A stretch of 64,000 nucleotides of DNA from positions 248,001-312,000 of the forward strand of contig NZ_CP142104.1 of assembly GCF_035751725.1 (NCBI RefSeq), written 5' to 3'. The first letter of the stretch is position 1. Each line of letters starts with the position of its first letter. Positions 1 to 8,700 of this stretch are shown here, in pieces. Below the pieces are notes generated by a model, which was not told the DNA's origin, did no database searches, and was given only the letters and a program-made list of their open reading frames with translations. This DNA comes from Pseudomonas frederiksbergensis. GTDB taxonomy: Bacteria; Pseudomonadota; Gammaproteobacteria; Pseudomonadales; Pseudomonadaceae. The translations under genes and the position numbers were made by a program.

Positions 1-414
1 ACGCAGGCGCTGGCGCGGGTGGTGCAGACCGACTCGCGGCTGCGCGGCTATCTCACCGAAGCCGAGCTTTGGCGGGTCGAGCCCGGTGCCACCGGACGCT
101 TCATCGCCGACGATCCGATGCACCCTTCGATTGCCGTGCAGTTGAATGAAATCGACACCAACGGCGTGGCCTGGGTCGAGCAGCAAGCGTTGACGTCCGA
201 CCACCACGGGCCGATTGCGGTGCGTCGCGATGCGCAGCAACGGGCCGAGCCGGTGCAGGCGCAATACGGCGTGCGCTTGAGTGCAGTGGACGACACCTCC
301 GCCCCGGTGCAGCCGCTGCGTGGCGTGGCGGTGTTGCAGGGCAAGGGCGAGTCGGTGTTGGGAGCGGCCTGGCGTCGGTTGGCGGCGTTGGGGGTCAGGG
401 AAAGCGGATTCTAG
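1..414 (+). CDS. C-terminal part of an HlyD-like / site-2-protease-associated secretion subunit (5' truncated by window)
   Basis: The frame is open from base 1 to a TAG at 412-414, so this is the 3' end of a longer gene. The visible 137 residues are beta-rich, with phrases such as GYLTEAELWRVEPG and a terminal GVRESGF. This resembles the C-terminal beta-barrel of HlyD-type adaptors, including those fused to M50 membrane proteases. Such adaptors bridge an inner-membrane exporter to a TolC channel. That role would fit the giant repeat protein and TolC-like gene downstream. The next gene starts only 15 bp later, so they are probably co-transcribed. The family call is from partial sequence. It needs the upstream 5' end to settle whether an M50 domain is present. 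Confidence 0.5.
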   Translation, partial: TQALARVVQTDSRLRGYLTEAELWRVEPGATGRFIADDPMHPSIAVQLNEIDTNGVAWVEQQALTSDHHGPIAVRRDAQQRAEPVQAQYGVRLSAVDDTSAPVQPLRGVAVLQGKGESVLGAAWRRLAALGVRESGF

Positions 415-429
415 GCCTAGGGAGCAAGC

Positions 430-921
430 ATGGATTCAGTGACGGCAGAAGGATTGGTGGTGCGTCCATCGCGGGTCAGCGATGGTCCATTCCTGCAGGG
501 CTTGTACCAGGCGGCGCGGCCGGACTTGCAATGGATCGACGGCGAGCATGAGCAAGTCCGGCAGGTGATTGCCCAGCAGTTTCAGGTGCAGGAGCAAGGC
601 TTGGGGGAGAACTTTCCCAATGCCATGCATTACGTCGTGGAGAAACTCGGCACTGCGATTGGCGCCTTGAGCACGGATTTCGGCCCCAATGAAATTCGCG
701 TGCTGTACCTGGCCTTCATTCCCCAAGCGCGTGGCCAGGGCTATGGCCGGGCAGTGCTGCAAGGGGTGCAGAAAGCCGCGCAACAGATCCGCTGCCCGGT
801 GGCGACCGTGGTCTGGGCCAGCAACCCCCACGCCCGCCGGCACTACCTGGCCCTGGGTTTCGAAGTACAAGAGCGCAACCCGGCGGCGGAGCGGTTGGTC
901 TGGTATCCGAAAGGCAACTGA
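430..921 (+). CDS. GNAT family N-acetyltransferase
   Basis: A 163-residue protein with the GNAT fold. The acetyl-CoA pyrophosphate-binding motif A is clear at residues 101-106 (RGQGYG), preceded by the beta-strand IRVLYLAFIP. Near the end, the segment around residues 126-140 (WASNPHARRHYLALGF) is the usual motif B, where a Tyr can act as general acid. It should transfer an acetyl group from acetyl-CoA to an amine; the substrate cannot be told. It starts 15 bp after the truncated secretion-subunit gene and so probably belongs to that operon, where it might modify an exported product. The start ATG is preceded by GGGAGCA with normal spacing. Confidence 0.88.
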   Translation: MDSVTAEGLVVRPSRVSDGPFLQGLYQAARPDLQWIDGEHEQVRQVIAQQFQVQEQGLGENFPNAMHYVVEKLGTAIGALSTDFGPNEIRVLYLAFIPQARGQGYGRAVLQGVQKAAQQIRCPVATVVWASNPHARRHYLALGFEVQERNPAAERLVWYPKGN

Positions 922-950
922 GCAAATCTTGCAGGCACTATAAATCCCGG

Positions 951-976
951 TAGGAGCCTGCTCGCGAAGGCGGTGT
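951..976. repeat. REP-like element (degenerate)
   Basis: TAGGAGCCTGCTCGCGAAGG resembles half of a Pseudomonas REP palindrome (GGGAGC...GCTCGCGA). It lies 30 bp after the acetyltransferase stop codon. Confidence 0.5.
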
Positions 977-1042
977 ACCCATGATACCCGCGCCGCTGAA
1001 CCCCGCTTTCCGAGCCAGCCCGCGATGGAGCGCTCCGAAGCG

Positions 1043-1078
1043 TAGGAAGAATCGGTTTTTTGCCTAGGACGTTTCCTA
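1043..1078 (+). promoter_or_regulatory. Candidate regulatory region with TAGGA boxes
   Basis: Within the gap before the PAAR-associated gene there are TAGGA boxes at 1043 and 1065 and an inverted partner TCCTA at 1074-1078, giving the small dyad TAGGA-CGTT-TCCTA. A T6 run lies between. This could be an operator for the T6SS module. The assignment rests on symmetry and position only. Confidence 0.3.
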
Positions 1079-1206
1079 ATCGTTCCAAATCCATACCCTT
1101 TGGGATTGCGTCTTGCCCGTAATGCAACGTTTTATCCATGGCTCTGAAATTCGTTCGGCTTGGCAGAGGACAAGCGAACGACTACCCCTGAGTAGGAGCC
1201 TTGAAA

Positions 1207-1701
1207 ATGCACGCATCCTTGCAACTCGGCTATACCAACGAAGTATCCGCTGAATATCTAAGTCACATGGACGACTGCTATTTCAAGGAGCAACAACCGT
1301 CGTCGTTCATCGATGAACAACGGGCATACGTCAAAGCCCATCCGCCCACTGCCATTTACCGCGTCGCCACCGAGGGTAGCCAGACTCGCGACGGGGGTGT
1401 GGTCCAACAAGGGACTCTGCGGATGGTATTCACGCTGGATAGCGGTCAACAAGTATGCGCTGCGCGCAAGGGCGACCTCGTGGTTTATGCCGATGGACGA
1501 ACGGCGCAAATCGTAACCACCGCAGGGGAAGCCAACAGTCACATTGCCCTGGTTGGCAGTCGCCTCAGCAATGGCGATGAAATCATCAACACGCCCCAAG
1601 AGGGCTTCTTGCTCTTCACCCGTGAAGGTGTGCCGATGGCGGAGGATTTCTTACCCGTCCTCACGCTTGCGGAGGTTCAGCCCCGTCCTCGGATGTGGTG
1701 A
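1207..1701 (+). CDS. Conserved protein encoded immediately upstream of a PAAR effector
   Basis: 164 residues from ATG 1207. I prefer this to the in-frame TTG at 1201 because TAGGAG at 1193-1198 sits 8 bp upstream of it. No signal peptide or membrane segment is seen. The second half is beta-rich and includes GDLVVYADGRTAQIV and SRLSNGDEIINTPQ. I do not recognise a named domain. It ends 13 bp before the PAAR effector start, so the two are in one transcript. Genes in this position often encode accessory factors for loading or folding the effector, but that role is inferred from position only. Confidence 0.7.
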   Translation: MHASLQLGYTNEVSAEYLSHMDDCYFKEQQPSSFIDEQRAYVKAHPPTAIYRVATEGSQTRDGGVVQQGTLRMVFTLDSGQQVCAARKGDLVVYADGRTAQIVTTAGEANSHIALVGSRLSNGDEIINTPQEGFLLFTREGVPMAEDFLPVLTLAEVQPRPRMW

Positions 1702-1714
1702 TGGAGAACGTGCG

Positions 1715-3124
1715 ATGAAGGAGGGTTATTTCATAGGCCTGGGCGACAAGACCACCTGTGGCGGGAAGGTGCTGGACGGCAATAGCGGGGTCAATATGTT
1801 TGGCCTGCTGCATGCCCGTGAGGGTGATCACGTTTCCTGTGGCCGGGACGGGAAAACCTATCAGATCAGGGGCGGTATCGCGCACATGGTCAGCCACGGC
1901 AAGCATCTGGCTGGCACGTTGGACAGTCACAGTACCTGTCCTTGCAAAGCGCAGTTGATTCCCTCGGTGCGCTGGGCTACCTACCGAAAATCGGACGTCG
2001 CACCGCAAGCCAGTCGCGCCGCTCAACCGGCTTATCAACACGCCGTGGACGCGTCGATTGCACCGCGGCATTCGAGCTTCACCCCCTCAAGCCAACTGCC
2101 GTTCGGAGCATCCACCCGCCTGGAGCCTCAGGAACCGGGCTTCTTCGTCGTCCCTAAAAGCGTGAGCCGTGAAGCCTTGGAAGCCACGTTATTCCCCGCG
2201 CCCGACCCGCAGGTGATGCGAAAATTCCGAGCGTTGAACCCTCACCGCGATGTTGTAAAAGCCGGTTCGATGATTGTGCTGAGCGACCCGAACAATCTGC
2301 AATGCACCCGCGAAGAAGCTCAGGTGATGGCGGCAGCGGAAACAGTCAATGCCGCCCTCGAAGACCTGACGGCCGAACAAGCCGATTTCATGCACCGCCA
2401 CGCAGCCGAGATCGCCAGCTTCACCGGTCAGACCTCGACTTGGCTAGGTGTCAGCGCCGTGGTGATGGAAAAACACTTGTCCAGCCTGCGCGATACCTTG
2501 CAAGCCATGGAACGCTTGCATCAGGACAGCTATCGCCAGCACGGCCATCTCAAATCACCGCAATTCTTTACCGAACGCAGGCTCCTGCTCGCCCAATTGG
2601 ATGCTCACTTGCTGAACTCCACCCGCCTGCGCGGCCATACGACACTGGGCGACCACCCCAAGCTGAAGACTGCCCTCGGCATTTCGAATCGCAGTCTGGT
2701 TCATCACTGGAACAAGGCTGGCGCGCCGGGGCAGATACCGGGGTACGCCACGCATGTGGAGGCGACCAGTCGTGCTGCGAAATATATGCAGATGGGTGGG
2801 TATGTTGGTATTGGGATTGGTGGGGTGTCTTCGGTGTTGGCGGTTCAGACTGTGTGCAATGGGGGGGCAGAGGAGGCTTGTGAGCGTGTCAGGTTTACTG
2901 AAGGGGGTAAATTCGGCGTGTCGGTGGCTGGTGGTTGGGCAGGTGGAGAGATAGGCAAGTTAGCAAGCGGTCCAATTTGTTTGGCGCTTGGCGTTTCAAC
3001 GGGAATTGGAGGTGTTGTCTGCGTAGCAGTAGTAATAGGAACTGGTGCGTGGGTAGGTACAACAATTGGTGGTAAAGGGGGGGAAATAGGAGGTGAAATA
3101 CTGTATGAAAAGACCTTGCCATGA
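1715..3124 (+). CDS. PAAR-domain type VI secretion effector with glycine-zipper (probable pore-forming) C-terminus
   Basis: 469 residues. Residues 1-85 form a PAAR-type domain that would sharpen the T6SS VgrG spike. It is rich in Gly and has paired Cys/His positions (Cys15, Cys42, Cys75, Cys77; HGKH). Residues about 165-195 look LysM-like. Residues 200-335 are mainly helical. Residues 360-460 are hydrophobic with dense GxxxG-like spacing (GGYVGIGIGG, GGWAGGEIG, GTTIGGKGGEIGG), the hallmark of a glycine-zipper membrane-inserting toxin. The last 300 bp and the next gene have visibly lower GC than the N-terminal part, which suggests toxin-module exchange. The stop codon overlaps the next start (ATGA), the usual arrangement with an immunity gene. 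No other T6SS core gene is in the window. An upstream in-frame start at 1544 lies inside the previous gene; ATG 1715 is the better start. Confidence 0.8.
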   Translation: MKEGYFIGLGDKTTCGGKVLDGNSGVNMFGLLHAREGDHVSCGRDGKTYQIRGGIAHMVSHGKHLAGTLDSHSTCPCKAQLIPSVRWATYRKSDVAPQASRAAQPAYQHAVDASIAPRHSSFTPSSQLPFGASTRLEPQEPGFFVVPKSVSREALEATLFPAPDPQVMRKFRALNPHRDVVKAGSMIVLSDPNNLQCTREEAQVMAAAETVNAALEDLTAEQADFMHRHAAEIASFTGQTSTWLGVSAVVMEKHLSSLRDTLQAMERLHQDSYRQHGHLKSPQFFTERRLLLAQLDAHLLNSTRLRGHTTLGDHPKLKTALGISNRSLVHHWNKAGAPGQIPGYATHVEATSRAAKYMQMGGYVGIGIGGVSSVLAVQTVCNGGAEEACERVRFTEGGKFGVSVAGGWAGGEIGKLASGPICLALGVSTGIGGVVCVAVVIGTGAWVGTTIGGKGGEIGGEILYEKTLP

Positions 3125-3510
3125 TTGCCGCTGAGTTCTGGAAGTCTTGGCTCGCATTCTGGATTATGGTGGGTCCAGCCTTGCTAACGGTTATTGGTTT
3201 TGTATTTAGCTTGTACCTAAGTCACCGGCATCTGGATGCAATGATGGAGGCCCTGAAAAACAGCCGATACATATATCTTTGGGGCCCCGCATGGCGAGGT
3301 CGAGGCTGGTTTGGAGGCTGCGTATTGATCATTTCAATTGCCGGCATGGTGGTGTGGCCAAGGGCATATATCCGTATGGGTGATGTGAGCCCTGCTGATA
3401 TCGAGAATTTCCCGCCCTCCTTGAAGCGTCTTTTGATTATCAAGGTGACGATGACGGTCATTTCCTTCACCGGAATGATAGTTGCAGCTCTGCTGGTCAA
3501 GTTCAGATAA
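3121..3510 (+). CDS. Putative membrane immunity protein for the PAAR effector
   Basis: 129 residues, overlapping the effector stop by 4 bp (ATGA). Three hydrophobic segments are visible, at about residues 10-33, 65-84 and 103-127. It is therefore an inner-membrane protein with short loops. Multi-pass immunity proteins typically protect against pore-forming T6SS or colicin-like toxins by blocking the pore in the inner membrane. That fits the glycine-zipper C-terminus of the neighbour. No family name is recognised. The function is inferred from gene order, overlap, size and topology. GC is lower than in flanking genes. Confidence 0.65.
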   Translation: MIAAEFWKSWLAFWIMVGPALLTVIGFVFSLYLSHRHLDAMMEALKNSRYIYLWGPAWRGRGWFGGCVLIISIAGMVVWPRAYIRMGDVSPADIENFPPSLKRLLIIKVTMTVISFTGMIVAALLVKFR

Positions 3511-3544
3511 ATCGATGAAAAAAGTACAGAAGGCCTGCTTCGCA

Positions 3545-3618
3545 GGCCAGCGGGAGCAAGCTCCCTCGCCACGGGGGCGGGTGGGACGGGTGCCATCGCG
3601 AGCAAAGACGCTCCCACA
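3545..3618. repeat. REP doublet
   Basis: GGCCAGCGGGAGCAAGCTCCCTCGCC-type palindrome at about 3545-3571, followed by a second half-element (ATCGCGAGCAAAGACGCTCCCACA) ending near 3618. The pair lies between the convergent immunity and DUF6916 genes. Confidence 0.75.
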
Positions 3619-3635
3619 AACTCAGCTGAATCCCA

Positions 3636-3947
3636 TCAGTTAAACGCGATGTAGAAATATCCCAGCGCCGGATCCCGCCCCATCGGCGGTACCCGCGACA
3701 CGAACACCCCTTCGAGCCTACCCAGCTCCGGTACCTCCATCGCGCAGAGACCATCGACGAAGTCGGTGCTTTGCAGGCTGTTGAGCTCCACGTTGAACGG
3801 AATTCGCTCGGCATTCGGCATCTTGGCCCGTGGTATTTCTTCCAGGTGCTCGAATCGCACCGGCAGGCTGCTGCCGTCAGGCAGGGTCAGGGTTCGGGTC
3901 TGGCCCAGCAGCAATTGAAAGTGGCTGCTATGAACGCGCTGAAGCAT
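3636..3947 (-). CDS. DUF6916 family protein
   Basis: A 103-residue protein beginning MLQRVHSSHFQLLLGQTRTL. It has alternating beta-strands and ends in a YFYIAFN strand. No signal peptide or membrane span is seen. I recognise it as the small DUF6916-type protein that in Pseudomonas accompanies tail-collar (microcystin-dependent-protein-like) genes, as it does here 47 bp downstream of one on the same strand. Its role is unknown. By position it is a partner or accessory of the collar protein. Confidence 0.7.
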   Translation of the reverse strand: MLQRVHSSHFQLLLGQTRTLTLPDGSSLPVRFEHLEEIPRAKMPNAERIPFNVELNSLQSTDFVDGLCAMEVPELGRLEGVFVSRVPPMGRDPALGYFYIAFN

Positions 3948-3967
3948 ATCGACACTCCACCAAGGCC

Positions 3968-3985
3968 GGAGGGCTTTCGCCCTCC
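3968..3985 (-). other. Intergenic hairpin between tail-collar and DUF6916 genes
   Basis: GGAGGGC-TTTC-GCCCTCC is a perfect 7-bp stem with a 4-nt loop. No T-run follows in either direction, so it is more likely an mRNA processing or stability element between the two co-oriented genes than a terminator. Confidence 0.5.
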
Positions 3986-3994
3986 AGCGGGTGA

Positions 3995-4582
3995 TTAATT
4001 GCGGGAGGGGAAGAGGCCTTCGAGGGCGATGCTGAAGTTGATCGCCAGGAAAGGGTTCATGATCGCCATCGGCATGTTGCCACCCGTAGGGGAAACCGTT
4101 CCGCTGACCGTGGTTGTCACGCCTTGCAGTGGCACCGGCGAAGCGCCCGCTTGATCGGAATAAATCGCCGCCGAACCTGGCCCGGTGCCCGAGGTGCCGA
4201 TGAACGAGTTGGTGGGCGTCGGCGTATTCACCGGGTTGCTGGCCGGGTTCGCCAGTTGGAGCGTGGTCGAGGCGATGACCCCGACGAGTTCGTGAGTGTG
4301 ATTGGGCAGGTTGTTGACGGTCGCGGTGACGTTTTCGGTGCCGGCGACCTCGCCAATGGTTCGCGGGCTCAGGCCCAAGCCAGTGCCCATGCCCATTGGC
4401 AGGCGACTCTGCAGGTTGGGGAGCGCGAAGGTGTTCTGGCCGTCACCCCCATAGGTGACGCCAAGCAGGGAGAACAGCGCCGAATTTTGAGCGATGCTGA
4501 TGGTTTGCCCGTTGCACAGCGCCCAACCCCTGGGTGCAAAGTTAAAGGCGAACGATTGGATGGTGCCCATGAATACTTCCAT
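3995..4582 (-). CDS. Phage tail-collar domain protein (microcystin-dependent protein / MdpB-like)
   Basis: 195 residues. The N-terminal half has the tail-collar signature: MGTIQSFAFNFAPRGWALCNGQ, then SALFSLLGVTYGGDG, FALPNLQSRLPMGMG and the NLPNHTHEL motif. The C-terminus NPFLAINFSIALEGLFPSRN is the conserved end of the MdpB-like family. Family members resemble receptor-binding fibre tips but are chromosomal and sit outside prophages, as here with no other phage genes nearby. GAGGA lies about 6 nt upstream of the start. It probably acts outside the cell, perhaps together with the giant repeat protein exported by the neighbouring genes; this is inference. Confidence 0.85.
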   Translation of the reverse strand: MEVFMGTIQSFAFNFAPRGWALCNGQTISIAQNSALFSLLGVTYGGDGQNTFALPNLQSRLPMGMGTGLGLSPRTIGEVAGTENVTATVNNLPNHTHELVGVIASTTLQLANPASNPVNTPTPTNSFIGTSGTGPGSAAIYSDQAGASPVPLQGVTTTVSGTVSPTGGNMPMAIMNPFLAINFSIALEGLFPSRN

Positions 4583-4886
4583 AAATTCCTCGTCCTTCAG
4601 GTTTATAGGTCTCGCAATGCCCGGCGTTTGAAAGACAAGAGAGCGATCAGCCTGACTCCTTGATCCCTGGCCTGGTCACGCACGGCTGAGCGTAGACCGG
4701 GATGTTTGATTTTGCCGGGCGAAGCGGGTGGAAAAATGTCGCGACACGGCTTAAACGATTCAGGTTCCCCGAGCGTCTCTACCGTCCATCTTTTTTACGG
4801 TTTGGGGTGAGTTTGATATCAAAGTACTACTAGGCGAAGATTGTTTCCTCGGCTACGCTTGGCGGTACAAAAGGACTACAAACAAG
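4583..4886. promoter_or_regulatory. Divergent intergenic region between tail-collar and sulfotransferase genes
   Basis: 304 bp without a supported gene. It must hold the promoters of both divergent units. A perfect 10-bp palindrome TGTCGCGACA lies at 4737-4746 and could be an operator. No convincing -35/-10 pair was assigned. Confidence 0.4.
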
Positions 4887-5732
4887 GTGAAGGGATTGCC
4901 GCAGTTTCACTTTATTTCCGGTTTACCGCGCTCAGGCTCGACCCTGCTTTCTGCCATTTTGTTGCAGAACCCGCGCTTCCATGCCGGCATGACCAGTCCC
5001 GTCGGCACGCTGTTCAGCAGCGTCCTGCAGCAATGCAGCGCCGGCAGCGAGTTCGGCTCGGTGATCGACACCGACCTGCGCCGCCGCCTCTTGCGTGGCC
5101 TCTTCGATTCCTACTACGCCGACAAAGCCGATAAACCCGTCATCTTCGATACAAACCGCCAATGGTGCGCGCGCCTGCCTGCCCTGCAGGACCTGTTTCC
5201 CCAAGCCAAGACCATCGCTTGCGTGCGCAACGTCGCCTGGATCCTTGACAGCCTGGAACGGCTTTACCGTGCCAACCCGTTCGAAAATACCAAGCTTTTC
5301 AACGACGATGATGAGCGCAATACCGTCTACAGCCGTTGCGAAACCCTGGCCCAGCGCAATCGCCTGGTGGGCTTCGCCTGGACCGCGCTGAAAGAGGCCT
5401 ACTACGGCGAGAATGCCGAGTCGCTGTTGATCGTCGACTACGACTTGTTGAGCCAGGCGCCCGAGCGCGTCATGCGGCTGGTGTACGAGTTCATCGGCGA
5501 ACCCTGGTTCGAGCATGATTTCAATCATTTGACCTACGACGCGCCAGCCTTTGACCAGGCGTTGGGCGTCGCCGGCCTGCACAAGGTCAAGCCCAAGGTC
5601 GCGCCCCAAGCCCGGCGGACCTTGTTGCCGCCGGATCTGTTCGAAAAGTATGCCGAGTTGTCGTTCTGGCGCGATGGCGCTGCCAGCGCGGCCAATGTCA
5701 TTCGTATGAAAACCGACGCCGCGGTCAGCTGA
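4887..5732 (+). CDS. Sulfotransferase family protein (first of two)
   Basis: 281 residues from GTG 4887, with AAGGA 11 nt upstream. The 5'-phosphosulfate loop of PAPS-dependent sulfotransferases is at residues 9-22 (FISGLPRSGSTLLS). A 3'-phosphate-binding element follows at about residues 112-124 (ACVRNVAWILDSL, Arg115 and Ser123). It should transfer sulfate from PAPS to a hydroxyl group; the acceptor is unknown. The giant LEPR-DUF4347 gene starts 52 bp downstream, and a second sulfotransferase plus a hydroxylase lie after the TolC gene. The exported protein or its glycan is thus a plausible acceptor. A terminator hairpin overlaps the stop codon. Confidence 0.85.
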   Translation: MKGLPQFHFISGLPRSGSTLLSAILLQNPRFHAGMTSPVGTLFSSVLQQCSAGSEFGSVIDTDLRRRLLRGLFDSYYADKADKPVIFDTNRQWCARLPALQDLFPQAKTIACVRNVAWILDSLERLYRANPFENTKLFNDDDERNTVYSRCETLAQRNRLVGFAWTALKEAYYGENAESLLIVDYDLLSQAPERVMRLVYEFIGEPWFEHDFNHLTYDAPAFDQALGVAGLHKVKPKVAPQARRTLLPPDLFEKYAELSFWRDGAASAANVIRMKTDAAVS

Positions 5733-5745
5733 TCGCGGTTTTTTT
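5719..5745 (+). terminator. Rho-independent terminator overlapping the sulfotransferase stop codon
   Basis: CCGCGGTCAGCTGATCGCGG folds on itself: CCGCG pairs with CGCGG and TCAGCTGA is itself palindromic. Seven T residues follow (5739-5745). The TGA stop at 5730-5732 lies inside the stem. It could attenuate transcription into the giant gene, which begins 40 bp later. Confidence 0.75.
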
Positions 5746-5784
5746 CATTGGCGTGTTGAAGAAGTTCGAGTCCGGGTGATCGTC

Positions 5785-8700
5785 ATGTGGTGGAGCAAAC
5801 GCAAATCGCGGGTAACCGAGGGCGCGCAAGCCCTGGCATCGCCAATGATCATGTCCCTGGAGCCGCGAATGCTCTTCGACGGCGCGGTGGCGGCCACCGT
5901 GGCCGATGCGGCGCAATCGGACGCGCAACCGACTGCCGAGGCGGCCAAGACGCCCACGGCGGACCAGCCGGCCGACACCCATGCGCCCCAAGGCCAGGCC
6001 GACGCCACCGAGGCTGCCGTGCCGGGCAAATCCGTGGTGTTTGTCGACTCTCGAGTCAAGGACGCTGGCAGCCTGCTGCAAGGCGTCGCCCCCGGTACCG
6101 AGGTGGTGCAGCTGGACGCCACCAAAGACGGCCTGCAGCAGATTGCCGATTATCTGGACAGCCACCAGGGCGTCAGCTCGGTACAGATCATCGCCCACGG
6201 CAACGCCGGTGATTTGTGGTTGGGCAACAGTTATCTGTCGGCGGATAACGTCCAGGCCCGCAGCGAAGTCCTGGCGCAGATTGGCCAGGACATGAACGCC
6301 GGCGGCGACATCCTGATCTACGGCTGCTATACCGCCGAAGGCGACCGCGGCTTGAGCCTGGTCAACTCGTTGGCGCAGCTCACCGGCCGCGACGTGGCGG
6401 CGTCCGACGACCGCACCGGCCTGGGCGGCGACTGGGACCTGGAAATCGCCACCGGCACCATCGAAAGCGCCAACGTGCTCTCGGCCAATGCCATGAGCGA
6501 GTACCAGTGGGGCCTGGCCACCTGGACCGCCACCAACAACCTCAATTCGGGTATCGGTTCTTTGCGCGCTGCCCTGAGCTCGGCACAGAACGGCGACATC
6601 GTCACGTTCAATAGCACCATGACCGTCTCCCTGACCCAGGTGCTGGTGGTCGACAAGAACATCACCATCGATGGCGACCTCAATAACGACAACGTCGCCG
6701 ACGTGACCCTCGACGGCCAGTACCGCACCCAGATCATGCAAGTGACGTCCGGCACCACGGCCACCCTCGATGGCCTGGTGATCACCCGGGGCATGGTGGC
6801 GGGCAACGGTGGTAACGGTGGCGACGACGCACTGGTATCCCAGGGTGGCGGTATCTACAACGCCGGCACCTTGACCCTGCGCAACGTCACGGTGACCGCG
6901 AACGCTGCTTCGGGCGGCGGTGGCGGCGGCGGTGTGACACCGCAGTACGCCGGTGGCGGCGGCGGTGGCGGTGGTGCGATCACGGGTGGTACCGGTGGCA
7001 AGGGCGGCGACACGCTCAACTCAACAGGTTCCAACGGCACGGCCGGGCAGGGCGGCGCGGGCGGCGGCTTCTTCAACATTGGCGGGCGTGGCGGCTCCAC
7101 CACGGGGGGCGCGGGTGGTGCGGCGTATCCGGGCTACAGCACCGGTTCGGCCGGTGGCACGGCCTCCAGCGGCGGCTTGTCCATTGGCGGTGGTGGCGGT
7201 GGCGACGGCTATAACGACATCGGCGGCGCCGGTGGCGGTGCGGTCGGTGGTATCTACAACGATACCGGCGCGACCCTGCGGATCATCGGCAACTCGGTCA
7301 TCTCCAACAACGTCGGTGCCGGCGGTGGTGGTGGCGGCGGCGGTGCCGGGGGTAGCTATTACCAGGCGGGTGGTGCGGGCGGCGTCGGTGTCGGCGCCAT
7401 CTGGAACAAAGGCTCGATCCTGATCACCGCCGCCAACTTCGCCGCCCTGGCCGGCAACGTCGGCGGCAGCGGTGTGGGTGGAACCAGTGCCGGCAGCGCG
7501 GGCGTTTCGCCAGCGTCGGTGGCCAACGTCTACGGCGATGGCGGCACCATCAACACCAACTATGTGCCGGACGAGACGCCACCCACCGCGACCGTCGTGG
7601 TGGCCAATACCAACCTGAACTCCGGCGGCACGTCGACGGTGACTATCACCTTCTCCGAAGCCGTGACGGGCCTGACCGCGGCGGACCTGACGGTGCAGAA
7701 CGGCAGCGTCGGCACCTTGACCAGTGGCGACGGCGGCATCACCTGGACCGGTACGCTGACGGCAGCCAGCAACATTGCCGACACCACCAACATCATCACC
7801 CTGAACAACACTGGCGTTGCCGACCTGGCCGGCAACGCTGGCGTTGGCACCACCGACTCGAACAACTACGCCGTCGATACCCAGCGTCCGACCGCCACCA
7901 TCGTGGTGGCCGATAATGCGTTGAACATCGGTGAAACCTCGCTGGTGACGATCACTTTCAGCGAAGCCGTCACGGGCTTCACCCTGGCCGACCTGACCGT
8001 TGCCAACGGCTCCTTGAGCGGGCTGAGCAGCAGCGACGGCGGCATCACCTGGACCGCAACGCTTACCCCGAGCGCCAGCGTCAGCGATGCCACAAACCTG
8101 ATCATCCTGGCCAATACCGGCGTGGCCGATGCGGCAGGGAACAATGGCAGCGGCACGACCAGCTCCAACAACTACGCGGTCGACACGCAGCGGCCCACCG
8201 CTAGCATCGTTGTAGCCGACACCTCCCTGAGCGTCGGCGAAACCTCCCTGGTGACCATCACTTTCAACGAAGCAGTGACAGGTTTTACCGCCGCCGACCT
8301 GACGGTCGCCAACGGCACGGTTACCGGCCTGAGCAGCGGCGACGGTGGCATTACCTGGACCGGCACGCTCACGCCAAGTGCCAGCACCAGCGACGCCAGC
8401 AACCTCATCACCCTGGATAACACCGGCGTGAGCGACGCAGCGGGCAACGCTGGCAGCGGCACCACCGATTCCAACAACTACGCCATCGACACGGCGCGTC
8501 CGACCGCCATCGTGGTGGTCGCCGATCCGACTGTCGGTGCCGGCGAAACCTCGGTGGTGACCATTACCTTCAGCGAAGCGGTGACCGGCTTCACCCTGGC
8601 CGACATGACCGTTGCCAACGGCAGCCTGAGTGGCCTGAGCACCAGCGACAACATCACTTACACGGCGACGTTCACGCCGAGTGCGGGCGTCAGCGATGCC

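Noticed and set aside
3995..4582. Prophage remnant
   Set aside because: Only the collar-domain gene is phage-like; no integrase, terminase, capsid, lysis or att repeats are nearby.
5785..6000. LapA-like retention module with a LapG cleavage site
   Set aside because: No TAAG/PAAG-type site or retention-module pattern was found near the N-terminus; AAG triplets occur only inside the Ig repeats (SDAAGN).
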